This document shows, in pieces, positions 1 through 10,704 of a stretch of 64,000 nucleotides of DNA. Numbering within the stretch: position 1 is the stretch's first letter; each line of letters starts with the position of its first letter. A model generated the notes under the pieces. The model was not told the DNA's origin. It saw only the letters and a program-made list of their open reading frames with translations, and did not search any database. The position numbers and the translations under genes are program-made. Source of the stretch: Maniola hyperantus (taxonomy: Eukaryota > Arthropoda > Insecta > Lepidoptera > Nymphalidae); the NCBI RefSeq assembly GCF_902806685.2, contig NC_048545.1:10341852-10405851 (forward strand), written 5' to 3'.

Positions 1-128
1 ATTAAGATGACTGAATACAAGATGTAAACAGAACGCTAGCAAAAATTTGGTGTTATTGTTATACTACATTACTACATACAAAATCCAATACCAATAACCA
101 TTTGCCTCATTTTGTAGTTTTAGTCTGT

Positions 129-210
129 TTATCCTGGAAAACCAAAGAGTTTCCACGGGATTTTAAAAACCTCAATCAACGTGTATGAAAGTCGCGGGCT
201 TCTTTTAGTT
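129..210 (+). repeat. H1 Helitron-like fragment
   Basis: Degraded 3' half of the H1 family. It keeps the block reading TTTCCACGGGATTTTAAAAA and the GTCGCGGGC near the end, but the CTAG terminus is lost. Orientation is set by comparison with the full copy at 5748-5985. Confidence 0.6.
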
Positions 211-735
211 TTTATTATATTAACTTCATTTGAGTAAGATTTTTTAGAGCTCCTTATTTGAATTGCCGGAATACCGATGACCTCTCGACTTGAGATCCTC
301 TGTCTACGAGTACCTACCTATTTCTAGTAGTTTCAAGACTACTCCAGTGAATAACTTAACTTTAAAAGGCAAGTTTAGAGAGTTCAAACTATCTAGATTT
401 TTCCCACTTTATCGGTAGAGCGCATTGGTGAATAGTTTTGGTTTAATCTTGCCAAGAAATTGAACATTATATAAATAATTGTGTTTTTTACCTATTATGT
501 ATATTAAGTCTAAAATACTTTTTAATGTATAGTAAGTTTAAAATAACCCACATTTAGCTTAATGTTGTTAGTTTATATTAAGTAATTGTTAGTTAGCTGT
601 TAAGTATTGAGTATAACAATAAATTAATGTTACGTGTAGGTACCTATCGACTGTCGACGGCACTGGTGTACGGAAAAACTTATTTAAAGTTTATGAATGC
701 ACCAAACTTGTTGTAACCTGCAAATATTCTTCTTT
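211..735. other. AT-rich stretch without recognisable gene
   Basis: No splice-bounded coding segment is seen. The right half leads into the simple-sequence tail at 736-768, so it may be the non-coding 3' part of a LINE. Confidence 0.4.
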
Positions 736-768
736 AATAAATAAATAAATACAAATACAAATACAAAT
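736..768 (+). repeat. (AAAT)n/(ACAAAT)n simple-sequence tail
   Basis: Runs of AAAT and then ACAAAT units, typical of the 3' tail of a lepidopteran LINE. The RTE-like fragment starts directly after it. Confidence 0.6.
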
Positions 769-1084
769 GAGGAGATCCGTAGGAGAACTAGAAAAACCGA
801 CATAGCTCAACGGGTTGCGAACTGAAGTGGCAATGGGCATAGTTCGTACAACCGATTGTTATTTAGATTATGATGATAGACGTTGGGGTCCCAAGGTGCT
901 GGAATGGCGACCTCGCACCGGAAGACGCAGCGTTGCAAGACCCCCTACTAGGTGGACGGACGACATCAGACGAGTCGCAGGAAGCCGCTGGATCCAGGCG
1001 GCTCAAGACCGTGGGTGTGGAAGTCCCTACAAGAGACCTATGTCCAGCACTGGACGTCTATTGGTTGATGATGATGATGATGAA
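769..1084 (+). mobile_element. RTE-like LINE, 3' end fragment
   Basis: Translation gives the extreme C-terminal end of an RTE-type LINE protein. Recognisable segments are RRWGPKVLEWRPRTGRRS and RPPTRWTDDIRRVAGSRW, followed by a frame change and the stop region. It ends in the (TGA)6 tail at 1066-1083 that marks RTE 3' ends in Lepidoptera. The reverse transcriptase and endonuclease parts are missing, so this is a dead 5'-truncated copy. Related fragments lie at 2150, 12345, 17212, 43372 and 54028. Confidence 0.8.
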
Positions 1085-1309
1085 TTTTTCCATTAGAACA
1101 GTAATGAGGTAGCTGTAGTAAAATTAATATCGATTAAATAGATGACTTTAAAAAATTAGCATAATTTACTAAAGATATATTAAAGCTATGCTTAGAGTTT
1201 TTCTACGTCATCAAATCGAAAATGAAGGAGACATAAAACAATCCTGTTTACTTTTACTTTTAGGTATATTCGGTTTCGATGTACCTAATTCTAAAGTATA
1301 TTCTTTCTA

Positions 1310-1425
1310 TTCTTTCTTGCTAGTTCTTCTTGGTAGGAAAGGCATTCCAAACCAGTGGTAGATGCATTTGACGATTCAAAAGTATCTATACTACTCTACA
1401 AACATTTATTTGATTTAAAAATATT
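1310..1425 (+). mobile_element. CR1-like LINE 3' UTR fragment
   Basis: Contains TAGGAAAGGCATTCCAAACC followed by GTGGTAGATGCATTTGACGA, the same 3' UTR seen next to coding sequence on the - strand at 28186-28790. No coding sequence remains. Confidence 0.6.
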
Positions 1426-1448
1426 TCTATGCTATTTTATCGTAGATT

Positions 1449-1549
1449 AACCCATCATCCCCACCGGCGCGGCCCACTAATGATCACAGGTCTTCAAACA
1501 GAATGAGAAGGCATTTTGGCCATAGTCCACCACGCTGGTTAAGTGTGGA
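1449..1549 (-). mobile_element. SINE-C fragment
   Basis: 3' body of the SINE-C family. It keeps CATAGTCCACCACGCTGG, shared with 23640-23770 and, in the other orientation, with 34160-34437. The tRNA head is missing. Confidence 0.6.
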
Positions 1550-2149
1550 TAGTAAAAGATTGACTGCAGTATTGATTAATTATTAATGACTGAGGGTGGA
1601 AGACTTTGTAAACTAAATCAACGAGTAAAAAAATAACAAAACAATAGAGAAAATTTCCAGTCAGCGGGAAAGTTCAGTTGGAAATCTAACTAAAATAGCG
1701 AAAGGGAGCATTGTGCACGAGTACAGCACAATAACCTATTACACAACGTCCAATAGCATTGTATTGTAATCAAAGGAACGGCCCATTAAGATTCAATAGA
1801 ATTCAAATGAAAATCGAGAGTTTCAATTAAAAAAGCGCAACGGTAAATTATTTTCCTGCTTTCTCGTTAGAAATGGTTTGAAATTATTGGAACCGACTGT
1901 TGCAATATAGTGGTTTATACATTGAGTATAATGAATGAAATATAGTTTGTTAGGTCAACAAAGTTTTAATAAGTTCTACCTAAGTGTAAGTCTTCATGTA
2001 AAGAAACATCACATTAATTCAAATTGTTATATTGAATATTGAATATTGAATATAGCTATATTGAATCATCATGTTGTTTCTTTATCCATAATAAACGACA
2101 CATTTATGCACGTTAACGTTAACTTGAAAAGTTTACCTAGAGCTCTCAT
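1550..2149. other. No gene seen; short heptamer repeat inside
   Basis: AT-rich sequence without supported coding segments. At 2031-2051 there are three perfect tandem copies of ATTGAAT. Confidence 0.4.
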
Positions 2150-2264
2150 TATCATCATCATCATCATCAACAACAACCGATAGATATCCACAGTTAGATA
2201 TAGGTGTCTTGTAGGGACTTCCACACGCCACGGTCTTGCACTGCTTGAATCCAGCGGCTCCCTA
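2150..2264 (-). mobile_element. RTE-like LINE 3' end
   Basis: Starts with an (ATC)n run, the complement of the (GAT)n tail. It continues with the reverse complement of the RTE C-terminus, including GTAGGGACTTCCACACGCCA and CGGTCTTGCACTGC. Only the last 100 or so bases of the element remain. Confidence 0.75.
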
Positions 2265-2625
2265 AGATTTGTTTGTATAAATGAAAGACAAAAGAATCAA
2301 AGAACTAGCCTGTTGTGAGGTAGAGATGGTTGCTAAATTCCGTACTTTGCGGCACCGCTAGCTATTACTTAAATCCAAGGGTCCTTAACGCTTCTCTTAA
2401 TAAATGTGAAGTTGTGGCTGAATTCTTACATTCATTTGCATTTTCTTTGACTTCAGCTTAATTAGTATGATTTGAGAATAAAGATTTCGTCTCCACGAAC
2501 ATTTTAATAAGAAAAACTTGACTTAAAATCGCTCCTTCTTTGATTAAGGTGCTGTATATTTAATTACTAAAACACGAAGCAAGATTGTATTATGATTTAA
2601 AAGTTTTATATCACGTTGATTAATC

Positions 2626-2729
2626 TTGGCTGGATGAGGAAGGCTGAGGACCGGGTGTGGTGGCGCTCTGTAGGGAAGGCCTATATCCAACAGTGGACGT
2701 CCACAGGCTGATGATGATGATGATGATGA
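2626..2729 (+). mobile_element. RTE-like LINE 3' end, second lineage
   Basis: Reads as the C-terminal residues WMRKAEDRVWWRSVGKAYIQ, then QWTSTG and a stop that starts a (TGA)n tail. The protein end matches the RTE pattern but the DNA differs clearly from the 769-1084 type, so it is another subfamily. Confidence 0.7.
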
Positions 2730-3737
2730 ATCTTATAAATTGTAGATCCAGTTTGAAACTTATTTTAAAGATTGACTTATTTCTTCAGATCTTTGGAGGT
2801 AGAGAGCTGTTTGTTCACAACATGTTGAACATTGTTGATAATTAAAAAGAAAAATGCCATTAAGTAGCAGGTACTCCAATGTATGTTAACGACCGAAATT
2901 AATAATCACATTAATAAACACATCTATCCGTATCCGTAATCTGTCTATACGTTACTTAGCTGCCAAAAAAAGATTACAATTTTTGACAAATAACAAATAA
3001 AAACAACGTTGTGTTGTTAAATAACCATTCGAAAGATTACATTAGTTAGGATTAATTATTGGGTATTTCAGCCGTAAAATCGACCTAAAATGTATCAAAC
3101 ATTACGCTTGCTTAGTATTATGCTTTTTAATTTTATATCGATATAATTATTTTATCGATATGATAATTTTTTTGAAAAGTTATTGATGATAACTAATTTT
3201 GATGTTATTCGGTTACTACTCTATTACATTATCCCCCACAAATGGGTTCGGAGGGTTAAATTATTCAACGAAATTACTTTGTTTTCCCGTTCAGTAGACG
3301 CGATAGTCGTTCCAAGGAAACTCAATTTATTTTGTTTGTTTCATTTAACACCACGGCGTTGCGTATTGACATCGTGAGTGATAGAATTTCTTGTACAAAG
3401 TATTAGATTTTGGTCTGTAAATTCAACAGAGTAGAGAAGGTAGACTGGGAGGTTTAAATAAATAAATAATAAGCTTTTTTTTCACACGTTCATTTTACAT
3501 TAACAACTTATTTCAAACTTATTTACTTCATTTGAACTTATGATTTACAGTAACAAATCAGAACGATGATCCTGCAGAAGAATGAACTATGTTGCAGTGA
3601 TCATCGCCCTCCTCATACAATATGACAGTATCCCAAATGACTAACGGCGGTTACGCACTCATACGATCCGAGTCCGTCAAAATACGTTTATTGATGAAAC
3701 GCGGTGACTGCTGAGAAAAATCCTGTAGTTTTTATTT
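2730..3737. other. No gene or named repeat seen
   Basis: AT-rich sequence with only short chance ORFs. I found no splice-bounded exon and no match to the repeat families elsewhere in the window. Confidence 0.35.
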
Positions 3738-3969
3738 TTATTTTTTTTATTCAGATACAAGTTAGCCCTTGACTGTAATCTCACCTGATGGTAAGTGATG
3801 ATGCAGTCTAAGATGATAGCGGGCTAACCTGGAAGGGGTATGGCAGTTTTTATTAAACCCATACCCCTTTGGTTTCTACACGGCATCGTACCGGAACGCT
3901 AAATCGCTTTGCGGCACGACTTTGCCGGTAGGGTGGTAACTAGCCACGGCCGAAGCTTCCCACCAGACA
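3738..3969 (-). mobile_element. SINE-A, 5'-truncated copy
   Basis: Reverse-strand copy of the tRNA-derived SINE-A family. It has the 3' body (ATACAAGTTAGCCCTTGACT, the CGGTACGATGCCG region seen as its complement, and the CACCAGAC region) with a T-run on the left as poly(A). The tRNA head with A and B boxes, present at 15694-16006, is absent. Confidence 0.8.
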
Positions 3970-3984
3970 AAGTGATAGATATTG

Positions 3985-4082
3985 TTAAAATAATCATTAA
4001 AATCGGTTGAACGGAAGGGCCGTGAAAAGCTAGCAGACAGACCAGCAGTCATACATAATTTCGCATTTATAATATGTAGGTA
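3985..4082 (-). repeat. H1 Helitron-like 5' fragment
   Basis: Complement of the 5' half of H1: ATCGGTTGAACGGAAGGGCC, GTGAAAAGCTAGCAGACAGA and the TTTCGCATTTATAATAT terminus region. Confidence 0.65.
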
Positions 4083-4782
4083 TTTGTATTTATAGTATGG
4101 AGTATGGATTTTGACCCAGCTGCATATCCATGCACAGACCCACGATCCTTGTTTATGTAATGTAGATGTCGTTACACCTACTACGAAACGAATCTAATCT
4201 ATCAAAAGTTTAACTCCATACAATTTCCATTGAACTTTTATACGCCCTTTTAGTTAGGTATGCAACCCCTCACCGAACCCGACCTTGGTCAATGTTGTTC
4301 CGCTGGCAATCACTTGATATACTCTCAGGTAACAAGGTCACACTACTGTCTCACCTCTTTAACTGACTTTGTGAGTAAGTACTTCTTACGTGTTTAGCAA
4401 TCAATGTGTGTATGTAGTGAACGTTGCGTTTTACAATCTACCTAATAGAATTTTTTTTTGGAGTGAAAACTTCTTTAGATGTGTTCTTTAGGGTGATTAT
4501 GGGGTGGGTAAATACTTCAAGGTAGCGTCACTAACATGCTAACGTTAATAGTGCTCAGAGTGCGGATATAATCAAATAGTTATATTTAGACTTTAATCAA
4601 TTATGTGTCAAGTTTCATTACTCCAGGGATGGGCGATAGATTTGCGACGCAGTGTTTCACTAATGCAGTTCTATCGATTGTGTTGTTTTTGTTTACACAT
4701 ATTATTTTACTGATTATTAATTATTATAGTGGTTTTGTAAATTAATTGATTGTGTACCAAGTGATTAATAAACAAATTTGAA
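4083..4782. other. No gene seen
   Basis: Mixed-composition sequence with no supported exon. The last 100 bases look like a LINE 3' UTR leading into the hexamer tail. Confidence 0.35.
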
Positions 4783-4802
4783 ATTCTAATTCTAATTCTA
4801 AT
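4783..4802 (+). repeat. (TTCTAA)n tail
   Basis: Three perfect ATTCTA units after AATAAACAAATTTG, consistent with the 3' tail of a truncated LINE. Confidence 0.55.
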
Positions 4803-4825
4803 AATATTAGGTCCATAAAACTGGA

Positions 4826-4932
4826 GATTTCTAAATAATTTTAAATACATACCAAAAATTGCGGAATCGGCAGGATTCAAACCTGCGTCTCCTGGGATCG
4901 CACACTCTGACCGCTACGCCACACAAACAAAT
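4826..4932 (-). mobile_element. SINE-B (tRNA-derived), left inverted copy
   Basis: On the - strand it has an A-box-like TGGCGTAGCGGTCAGAG and a B-box-like GGTTTGAATCC, then a unique AT-rich 3' part. The arms do not fold into a clean tRNA, so it is a tRNA-derived repeat. It is inverted relative to 5588-5712, and the two 3' parts match over about 65 bases. Confidence 0.7.
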
Positions 4933-4960
4933 CACAAATTTCTAACTACAAACTAAAGTG

Positions 4961-5587
4961 GCTGCCAGTATCTCGGCGGAGGGAGATGCACGCTTTGTCG
5001 CTCCTATATCGTATTCTGTACTACCCTCAAACACCATCATACTTAAAAGAACGGTTTTCCTATCTTGGTGAGAACAATCAGTTCTCCCTCCGCTCCAGCA
5101 CCGACAATAAGCTTATGACTCCACACAGCTGCACGGTATACTATGGTAACTCTTTCACCAGTAACAGTGTCAAACTCTGGAATTCACTCCCAGCTGGAAT
5201 ACGTCAGGCGAAATCCTTAAACTCCTTCAAAAATCGTTTGAAGAACTATTATTTATCTATGTAAACAGAATTATGTAGTATATTATAGAGATATGTATAT
5301 AGGTATATATATTTATATATATTTGTGTATTATTAGAATGTACTGTGTATGTAGTCTAATTTATAATAATATAATATACCTAGGGCCATTTTCGGCTGCC
5401 GCACCAACCCGTGCTTTCGTGATTCCTTTCGTCAAAGGTTGCCTGGAAGAGATCGCTTTAGCGATAAGGCCGCCTTTGCATGCTACAGCTATTAGATTAA
5501 GATCCTGTATTGTGTTTTTTCAATGTTTACTTTGTGTTGTGTGCAATAAAGTGTAAAATAAATAAATAAATAAATAAATAAATAAAT
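4961..5587 (+). mobile_element. LINE 3' end with coding C-terminus
   Basis: Encodes the C-terminal end of a jockey/CR1-type reverse transcriptase protein, including KWLPV..RR.MHALSLLYRIL upstream and NSLPAGIRQAKSLNSFKNRL near the stop at about 5262-5264. A 3' UTR follows with TTGCCTGGAAGAGATCGCTT and GCAATAAAGTGTAAAATAAA, ending in an (AAAT)n tail at about 5558-5587. It is 5'-truncated and lacks the catalytic domains. The same 3' UTR end recurs at 37568-37675. Confidence 0.8.
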
Positions 5588-5712
5588 TTCGTCACTGGCA
5601 GCAAGCGAACCGTGACTTAGCGATCAGAGCGTCGTGCCGGGTGCGAACCCAGGAGACGCAGGTTCGAATCCTGCCAGTTCCGCAATTTTGATATGTATTA
5701 AAAATTATTAAG
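5588..5712 (+). mobile_element. SINE-B (tRNA-derived), right inverted copy
   Basis: Has the A-box-like GTGACTTAGCGATCAGAGCG and a perfect B box, GGTTCGAATCC, followed by the same AT-rich tail as the - strand copy at 4826-4932. The two copies stand head to head around the LINE fragment. Confidence 0.7.
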
Positions 5713-5747
5713 AAATTTCCTTGAAGTGAAAACCACTATCATAAAAA

Positions 5748-5985
5748 TCCATACTAATATTATAAATTCGAAAGTGTCTGTCTGTCTGTCTGCTAGCTTT
5801 TCACGGCCCAACTGTTTAACTGATTTTGATGGAATTTGGTACAGTTAGTAGCTTATATAGTTAAGTTAAGTTAGCTTATATCCCGGGGAAGGACATAGGC
5901 TACTTTTCATCCCGGAAAATTGATGAGTTCCCACGGGATTTTAAAAACCTAAATCCACGCGTACGAAGTCACGGGCATCAACTAG
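5748..5985 (+). mobile_element. H1 Helitron-like element, complete
   Basis: Non-coding element starting TCCATACTAATATTATAAA and ending CTAG, with a preceding A and a following T, as expected for Helitron insertion. Near the 3' end is the short hairpin region ACGCGTACGAAGTCACGGGC. The interior has a GTCTGTCTGTCTG run and the CCCACGGGATTTTAAAAACC block. No ORF is present, so it would depend on a helper. Confidence 0.65.
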
Positions 5986-5995
5986 TTATAAATAT

Positions 5996-6034
5996 AATTG
6001 GAGATTTGTTTAAAAATTTTAAAAATCTCCAATT
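5996..6034. repeat. Short perfect inverted repeat
   Basis: AATTGGAGATTT and its exact complement AAATCTCCAATT, separated by 15 AT-rich bases. Confidence 0.7.
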
Positions 6035-6216
6035 TCATAGGTAAAGACATATTATTGAAAACTAACTAAGGCCACGAGTACACAATATGTAAGGTTTACT
6101 AAGGTACGTAAGTAGCTTACGCAATAATATCAAAACGATAAGGCCCAGACCTGTGGCCTATAACATACACATAGGTGAAATTTACATAATATCTATCCAG
6201 GGAAGGTATCATACAC

Positions 6217-6360
6217 CGGATTAATCAATCCGAACAACACTTACATCCACATATGTTGTCAGTAATTCGATTTGCATATTGAGTACTCTTATGCTAATGA
6301 GAATTATAATATAGCATTTAATTAATATTATAATAATCAGTGATGTTATTTCGTAGTTAA
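6217..6360 (+). repeat. Diverged non-coding repeat P1, copy 1
   Basis: Matches 18358-18497 in the same orientation in blocks: TTAATCAATCCGAACAACA, CAGTAATTCGATTTGCATAT and AATCAGTGATGTTATTT. No coding frame is kept. The family is unknown to me. Confidence 0.55.
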
Positions 6361-6960
6361 ACATGTAATTAACCGTTCTATGTAAAAAGTGTTTTATCCG
6401 TTTATAAAAGATAGGTATACTACGAAATATCAATATCAATTATTAATTTTGATTATTTAAGCTCGACCGAGCTTGCACGGCGCGTCTTTTTAGTTCTTTC
6501 ATTGGGAACTCACGCTTGTCACATATCCAGAGAAAAGAAAGTAAATACAAAATTCATCTAAACTGTTAGCGCCTTTTCCGCGAAAACAAATATGTATAGA
6601 ATGTCGCATTTTAATTATTAAATTTTTCTTGTGTTTTCGTTACTTATTAATAATAATAATGTTTTGTAGCAAATCGGTACGACAGTTATCTCACTCACGG
6701 CTTTTGCATTGCTTTAACGACGAGAAAGCCACGACAAAGCTACGTCCCACCAATTGTGCTTGGGATGCTGTTGTTACTTTTGCGTTTACTTGTATCTACT
6801 GTACGTAGGTCTCTAGAACTCTAGCACTGATCAGCACAAAGTTACCTTTGACTATTAGTTTTACTCTGAGCCAATTTCCATGAATTCAACCCAAACTATA
6901 TCTATTTTACAGTATTATAAACAGCTATTCTCGATCCCGAAGAAGTTTCCAACCAATAAA
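6361..6960. other. No gene seen
   Basis: AT-rich sequence with no supported exon or repeat family. Confidence 0.35.
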
Positions 6961-7299
6961 ATTTTTACAAAAAAAATAAAAACCGACTTCGTTACACAAA
7001 CACTAAAAATTGAAAAATAATTTAATTTATTACCGATTATATTATGTATACAAGAGTTAATATAGTTCCATAATAATACTTTTTGGTGCCGGTGCCAATT
7101 AGCTTTAGCTGCGCGAATCGTCTAGACTTCATATTTTTATGGGACTCCACAATGGCACCTCATTGGCACCGACCCCAAAAAATATTATTATGGAACTATA
7201 TTAACTCTTGTATACATAATATAATCGGTAATAAATTAAATTATTTTTCAATTTTTAGTGTTTGTGTAACGAAGTCGGTTTTTATTTTTTTTGTAAAAT
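6961..7299. mobile_element. Large foldback (hairpin) element
   Basis: Left arm 6961-7099 and right arm 7162-7299 are nearly perfect inverted repeats of about 138 bases with a 62-base spacer. Both arms carry AAAACCGACTTCGTTACACA (or its complement) and a long identical AT-rich part. Only a few mismatches are seen near the loop, so the palindrome is young or kept homogenised. Confidence 0.85.
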
Positions 7300-7632
7300 T
7301 TTTTTATTTCACAATTTTTAGTGGCCCCATGGAATTATGCTATGACTGGTTAAAAATCTACTGTTTACTAAGCTATTACACTGATCGCGAGCAATTTACT
7401 CTTGTCCGTTGAGGAGTTCCAGTATCTATCTTCGAAGATGTTCATCAGATCTTCACCAAATTGAAATGGGACCAACTTTGAAGTATACCCTTTCAAACAA
7501 AAAAGAATTTTCAAAATCGGTCCAGGCGTTTTCGAGTAATCGGGGAACATACATAAAAAATAAAAAAAAAAAAAAAAAAAAAAGATTCCGACGAATTGAG
7601 AACCTCCTCCTTTTTTTGAAGTCGGTTAAAAA
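7300..7632 (+). repeat. Repeat flank of the foldback, ending GAAGTCGGTT
   Basis: Contains GAACCTCCTCCTTTTTTTGA and ends GAAGTCGGTT, the complement of the AACCGACTTC at 6981. An A-run lies near 7562-7582. The 6981-7629 segment may therefore be one element with 10-base inverted ends and a foldback inside. Confidence 0.5.
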
Positions 7633-8832
7633 TGTAAATATCCACAGAAGTGTTTCGGAAGCCTCGGCAAAAGTTCAATTCACAAACTTAGCACTCCGCA
7701 ACAATTTCCAACTTTGAAAGAGCGTAAGAAACACTAATATTATTTGGGAAAGTTGGCACTTATGTGGCGGGACCAAGGAATGTTATAATGTGTTTCAGGA
7801 GAAGTACATTTATTTCGTGTGAAATAATTTTGTTTTGCGTGCCGCAGCAGTATGAGTAATGGTGAGTGGGATTTCAATTACCTTTATAGGCTTTACACTT
7901 AACTCGGAGTAAGTACTTACTCTCTAGATATCACGGGAATGGAATGAGCACGATTCACAGATGCGAGTGCGTATGTACATTCTGAATACCTCAGTGTGTT
8001 GAGAAACTGCAATACGTGTAACGTACCCAAAGTAACAGAATTATGGCCATCAGGAATAAAAGGAGAAAAATGGATTTTATTTTTCAAAATTTTTGGGGTT
8101 TTTAAGTCTATAAAAAGTATAATGAAGTTAAAAACTTTAATTTCGCTTTCATTCAATGTATCTCGCGTATTATTAGCTCGTCGTAACATGTTCTGAATTA
8201 TAACTGAATGTGAAAAATCCACTCATGAGCTATAATCATATTTGACTTTAGAGAGATTGATTTGAGATTGTGACTTTATTTTGTCGACTTAAGGGATATA
8301 AATAATAACAATACAATTTATTTATTTAAAATCCTAAATTTTAACAATATATGCCCTTTACAATGTTACGTAGTCATTTGTTACTAAGGACGTATTAATG
8401 GGCCGCGTGACAACCCCTGTACTAGTGAATACTGTATTACAGTGGGTTGCCTTCCCCATTCCTAAAAACTTAAATAAATGTTATTATAATATGAAAGGTG
8501 TTTGTTGTGAAGAGTAAGTAATCGTGGGATATTAGACAACATTTATTGTAGTAACAAGTTGCCAACAGTTGGTAATACTGTTGTGAGTATAATAAAATTA
8601 TTATCTTTGCGAAGTTGTTTTGACACGACGTTTATTCCGAACAAATGTATAAAAGAAAATAAAGAAAAACGTGAGTGTATCGAGGATTATTCTTACGTTT
8701 GTCATTTTCTCGGTACGTGTCGAGACGAAGAATGAGAGAATTAATAAGTATTTACTGTCGGTGAAGATTTGAGATTGTATTTTTGTGAATGTTACTCATC
8801 CTTATATTATATTTGAGAAAGCTTATACTTAT
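7633..8832. other. No gene seen
   Basis: About 1.2 kb with overlapping short ORFs on both strands near 7917-8222. None has splice sites or a recognisable product. I see no repeat family. Confidence 0.35.
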
Positions 8833-8888
8833 TTGACTGTTTTTATGGAACTAGATCTCACATCATCTAGCTCCATAAAGGCAGTCAA
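8833..8888. repeat. Imperfect hairpin
   Basis: TTGACTG...TATGGAACTAGAT pairs with ATCTAGCTCCATA...CAGTCAA, giving arms of about 23 bases with few mismatches and a short loop. Confidence 0.6.
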
Positions 8889-8963
8889 TTAATCGTCAAT
8901 AGGGTCTTGGACTGTAGTAATAAAATGATGTGATATTTTGTATGCGGTAGTTTATGGGGCCAG

Positions 8964-9006
8964 AATTCATTATTAAATAGAGAATAATTTTATTTAATAA
9001 TGAATT
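8964..9006. repeat. Perfect 15-bp inverted repeat
   Basis: AATTCATTATTAAAT at 8964-8978 is exactly complementary to 8992-9006, with a 13-base spacer. Confidence 0.7.
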
Positions 9007-9425
9007 GAATTTATCTCCTATTGCCGAAGATAAAAGTATCATCTGTGATTTACCTTCAACTATATTATTTAAACTTTGTTGTACCTCATTAAGTGCAGTA
9101 TTTTCAAGTTTTTCTCTGTAATCGGATTCGCAAAGACCGTTAAATAGCCTTTTTCCAACATTTCACAGTGCTGACTCTAATCAGGCAAACGGCAATGCAA
9201 TTGAAATGCAAATCGGGAGTTTAAATTGAAAAAAATGTAAACTACGAAAATGTGAAAAATTTACAGTTTATGCTTATTCATTAATAGCAGCTGTTTGGAG
9301 CTTTAGGAATTCATTTTTATATTCACAGTGGAAACTTGGACGTTTTCCATGTATTTCGTTTTGAATTTCAACAGTGTTTGTCATGATGATTTAAGTAACA
9401 GCCTTTTAATATCTCTCCTTTTTAA

Positions 9426-9580
9426 GGTTCCGTGCCCGAAAGATGCCAACGGAGCCTATTGGCTATTATTACTAAGCCTCCTCTGTCTGTCCGTGTGTCT
9501 GGCTGTCAGCGAGCTGTATCTCATGAACCGTGATAGATAGAAAGTTGAAGTTTTCACAGAGTGTGTATTTCTATTGCAAC
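9426..9580 (+). repeat. K family repeat, 5' part
   Basis: Starts GGTTCCGTGCCCGAAAG and continues through TCTGTCTGTCCGTGTGTC to TCATGAACCGTGATAGATAG. The arrangement is the same as in the K copy at 31897-32192 on the other strand. Confidence 0.6.
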
Positions 9581-10207
9581 TAAAATAAAATTACCTACTT
9601 TAAAAAAAATTAAAATGCAGACAAAACATTGAATAACCGGTTTTTATAAGATTTTGCAGTGAAATTGGTTAAAGAGCTTAATTTTTTCGGTTATTTAATC
9701 CAGTTATTCTTTATTTATGGCCAATGATTAAAATAGTAGAGACAATTTTTTTATATTTTTTAGGAAATAGAATAGAATTTAATTCTTCACTATCGTTTAG
9801 GTTTGCGAAATAATTTTATTTATACTTTATCAATTATCACAGATCAGCAAGTCACGTCTGACGTCGACCATTAAACATTGTAAGAATAAATAAAATAATT
9901 ATAATTTAAATACCGAACGCATTTAACGTTGCTTAATTGCATCCGAATTGTATTTAATCATGTCAATTAAATGAATTATCGCTGTCATTAATACAAAGTA
10001 CATCTCTCATTGTTACGTTTTTAACTGTCTTTTTTGTATTTAACTGTAATTACGTTAAATTTGAAATTCAGTGTTTAATGGAGTTCTTGAATATGGAAGA
10101 TTTTAATGAAAAATATGAATATTTTGAAGAAAATTCAAATATCTTTTTAGATTTCCGTACCTCAGTAGGAAAAAATTTGTTGAATAAAATTTTACAAGTG
10201 CTTTTAA
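9581..10207. other. No gene seen
   Basis: Strongly AT-rich with no supported feature. Confidence 0.35.
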
Positions 10208-10300
10208 ATTGTCACTGAATCTACCACTGATTAAGAACGCCATTCCAACCGAGAAAAACTAGCAAGAAACTCGGCGGTTGCTCGTTTCAAATATTCAGTG
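10208..10300 (-). mobile_element. CR1-like LINE 3' UTR fragment
   Basis: Complement of the 3' UTR at 28250-28345, sharing AGCAAGAAACTCGGCGGTTG followed by CTCGTTTCAAAT. A short (GT)n follows. Confidence 0.6.
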
Positions 10301-10539
10301 TGTGTGTGTATTATTGTGTGTGTTTCAGAAAGTCTGTTCCTGGGTCAAGTAAATGCGGTCAAAATTATATTGATGTTATGCGACATTTAGCTTTACTCAC
10401 AAATTAATTAGGTACACACCGCAATTTGTTTTGATTTGTCGATAATTTGACCTAGTTACAAGTATTGTGACCACGATCCATGTATTACGTTTAATTTGAT
10501 GTTCTATGATTGGAATTTCAACTTAACAATTATTATTTA

Positions 10540-10678
10540 TTAGCTGATGCCCGCAACTTCGTCTACGTTGATTTAGGTTTTAAAAAATCCCCGATTTTCC
10601 CCGAATGTCTCCAGTTCTTAGCTATATCCATGCAAAAATCACAAAACCGACAAACAAACACACTTTTGCATTAATGTT
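10540..10678 (-). repeat. H1-type Helitron-like element, decayed
   Basis: Complement of an H1 element: GCTGATGCCCGCAACTTCGT at the 3' end (CTAG mutated to TTAG) and CACTTTTGCATTAAT at the 5' end. Confidence 0.6.
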
Positions 10679-10704
10679 GATATGTCTATTTTCTGTCCTT
10701 AATA

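Noticed and set aside
5588..5690. tRNA gene with a perfect B box
   Set aside because: The acceptor and anticodon arms do not pair properly, and the sequence recurs inverted at 4826-4932 with a shared non-tRNA tail, so it is a SINE head.
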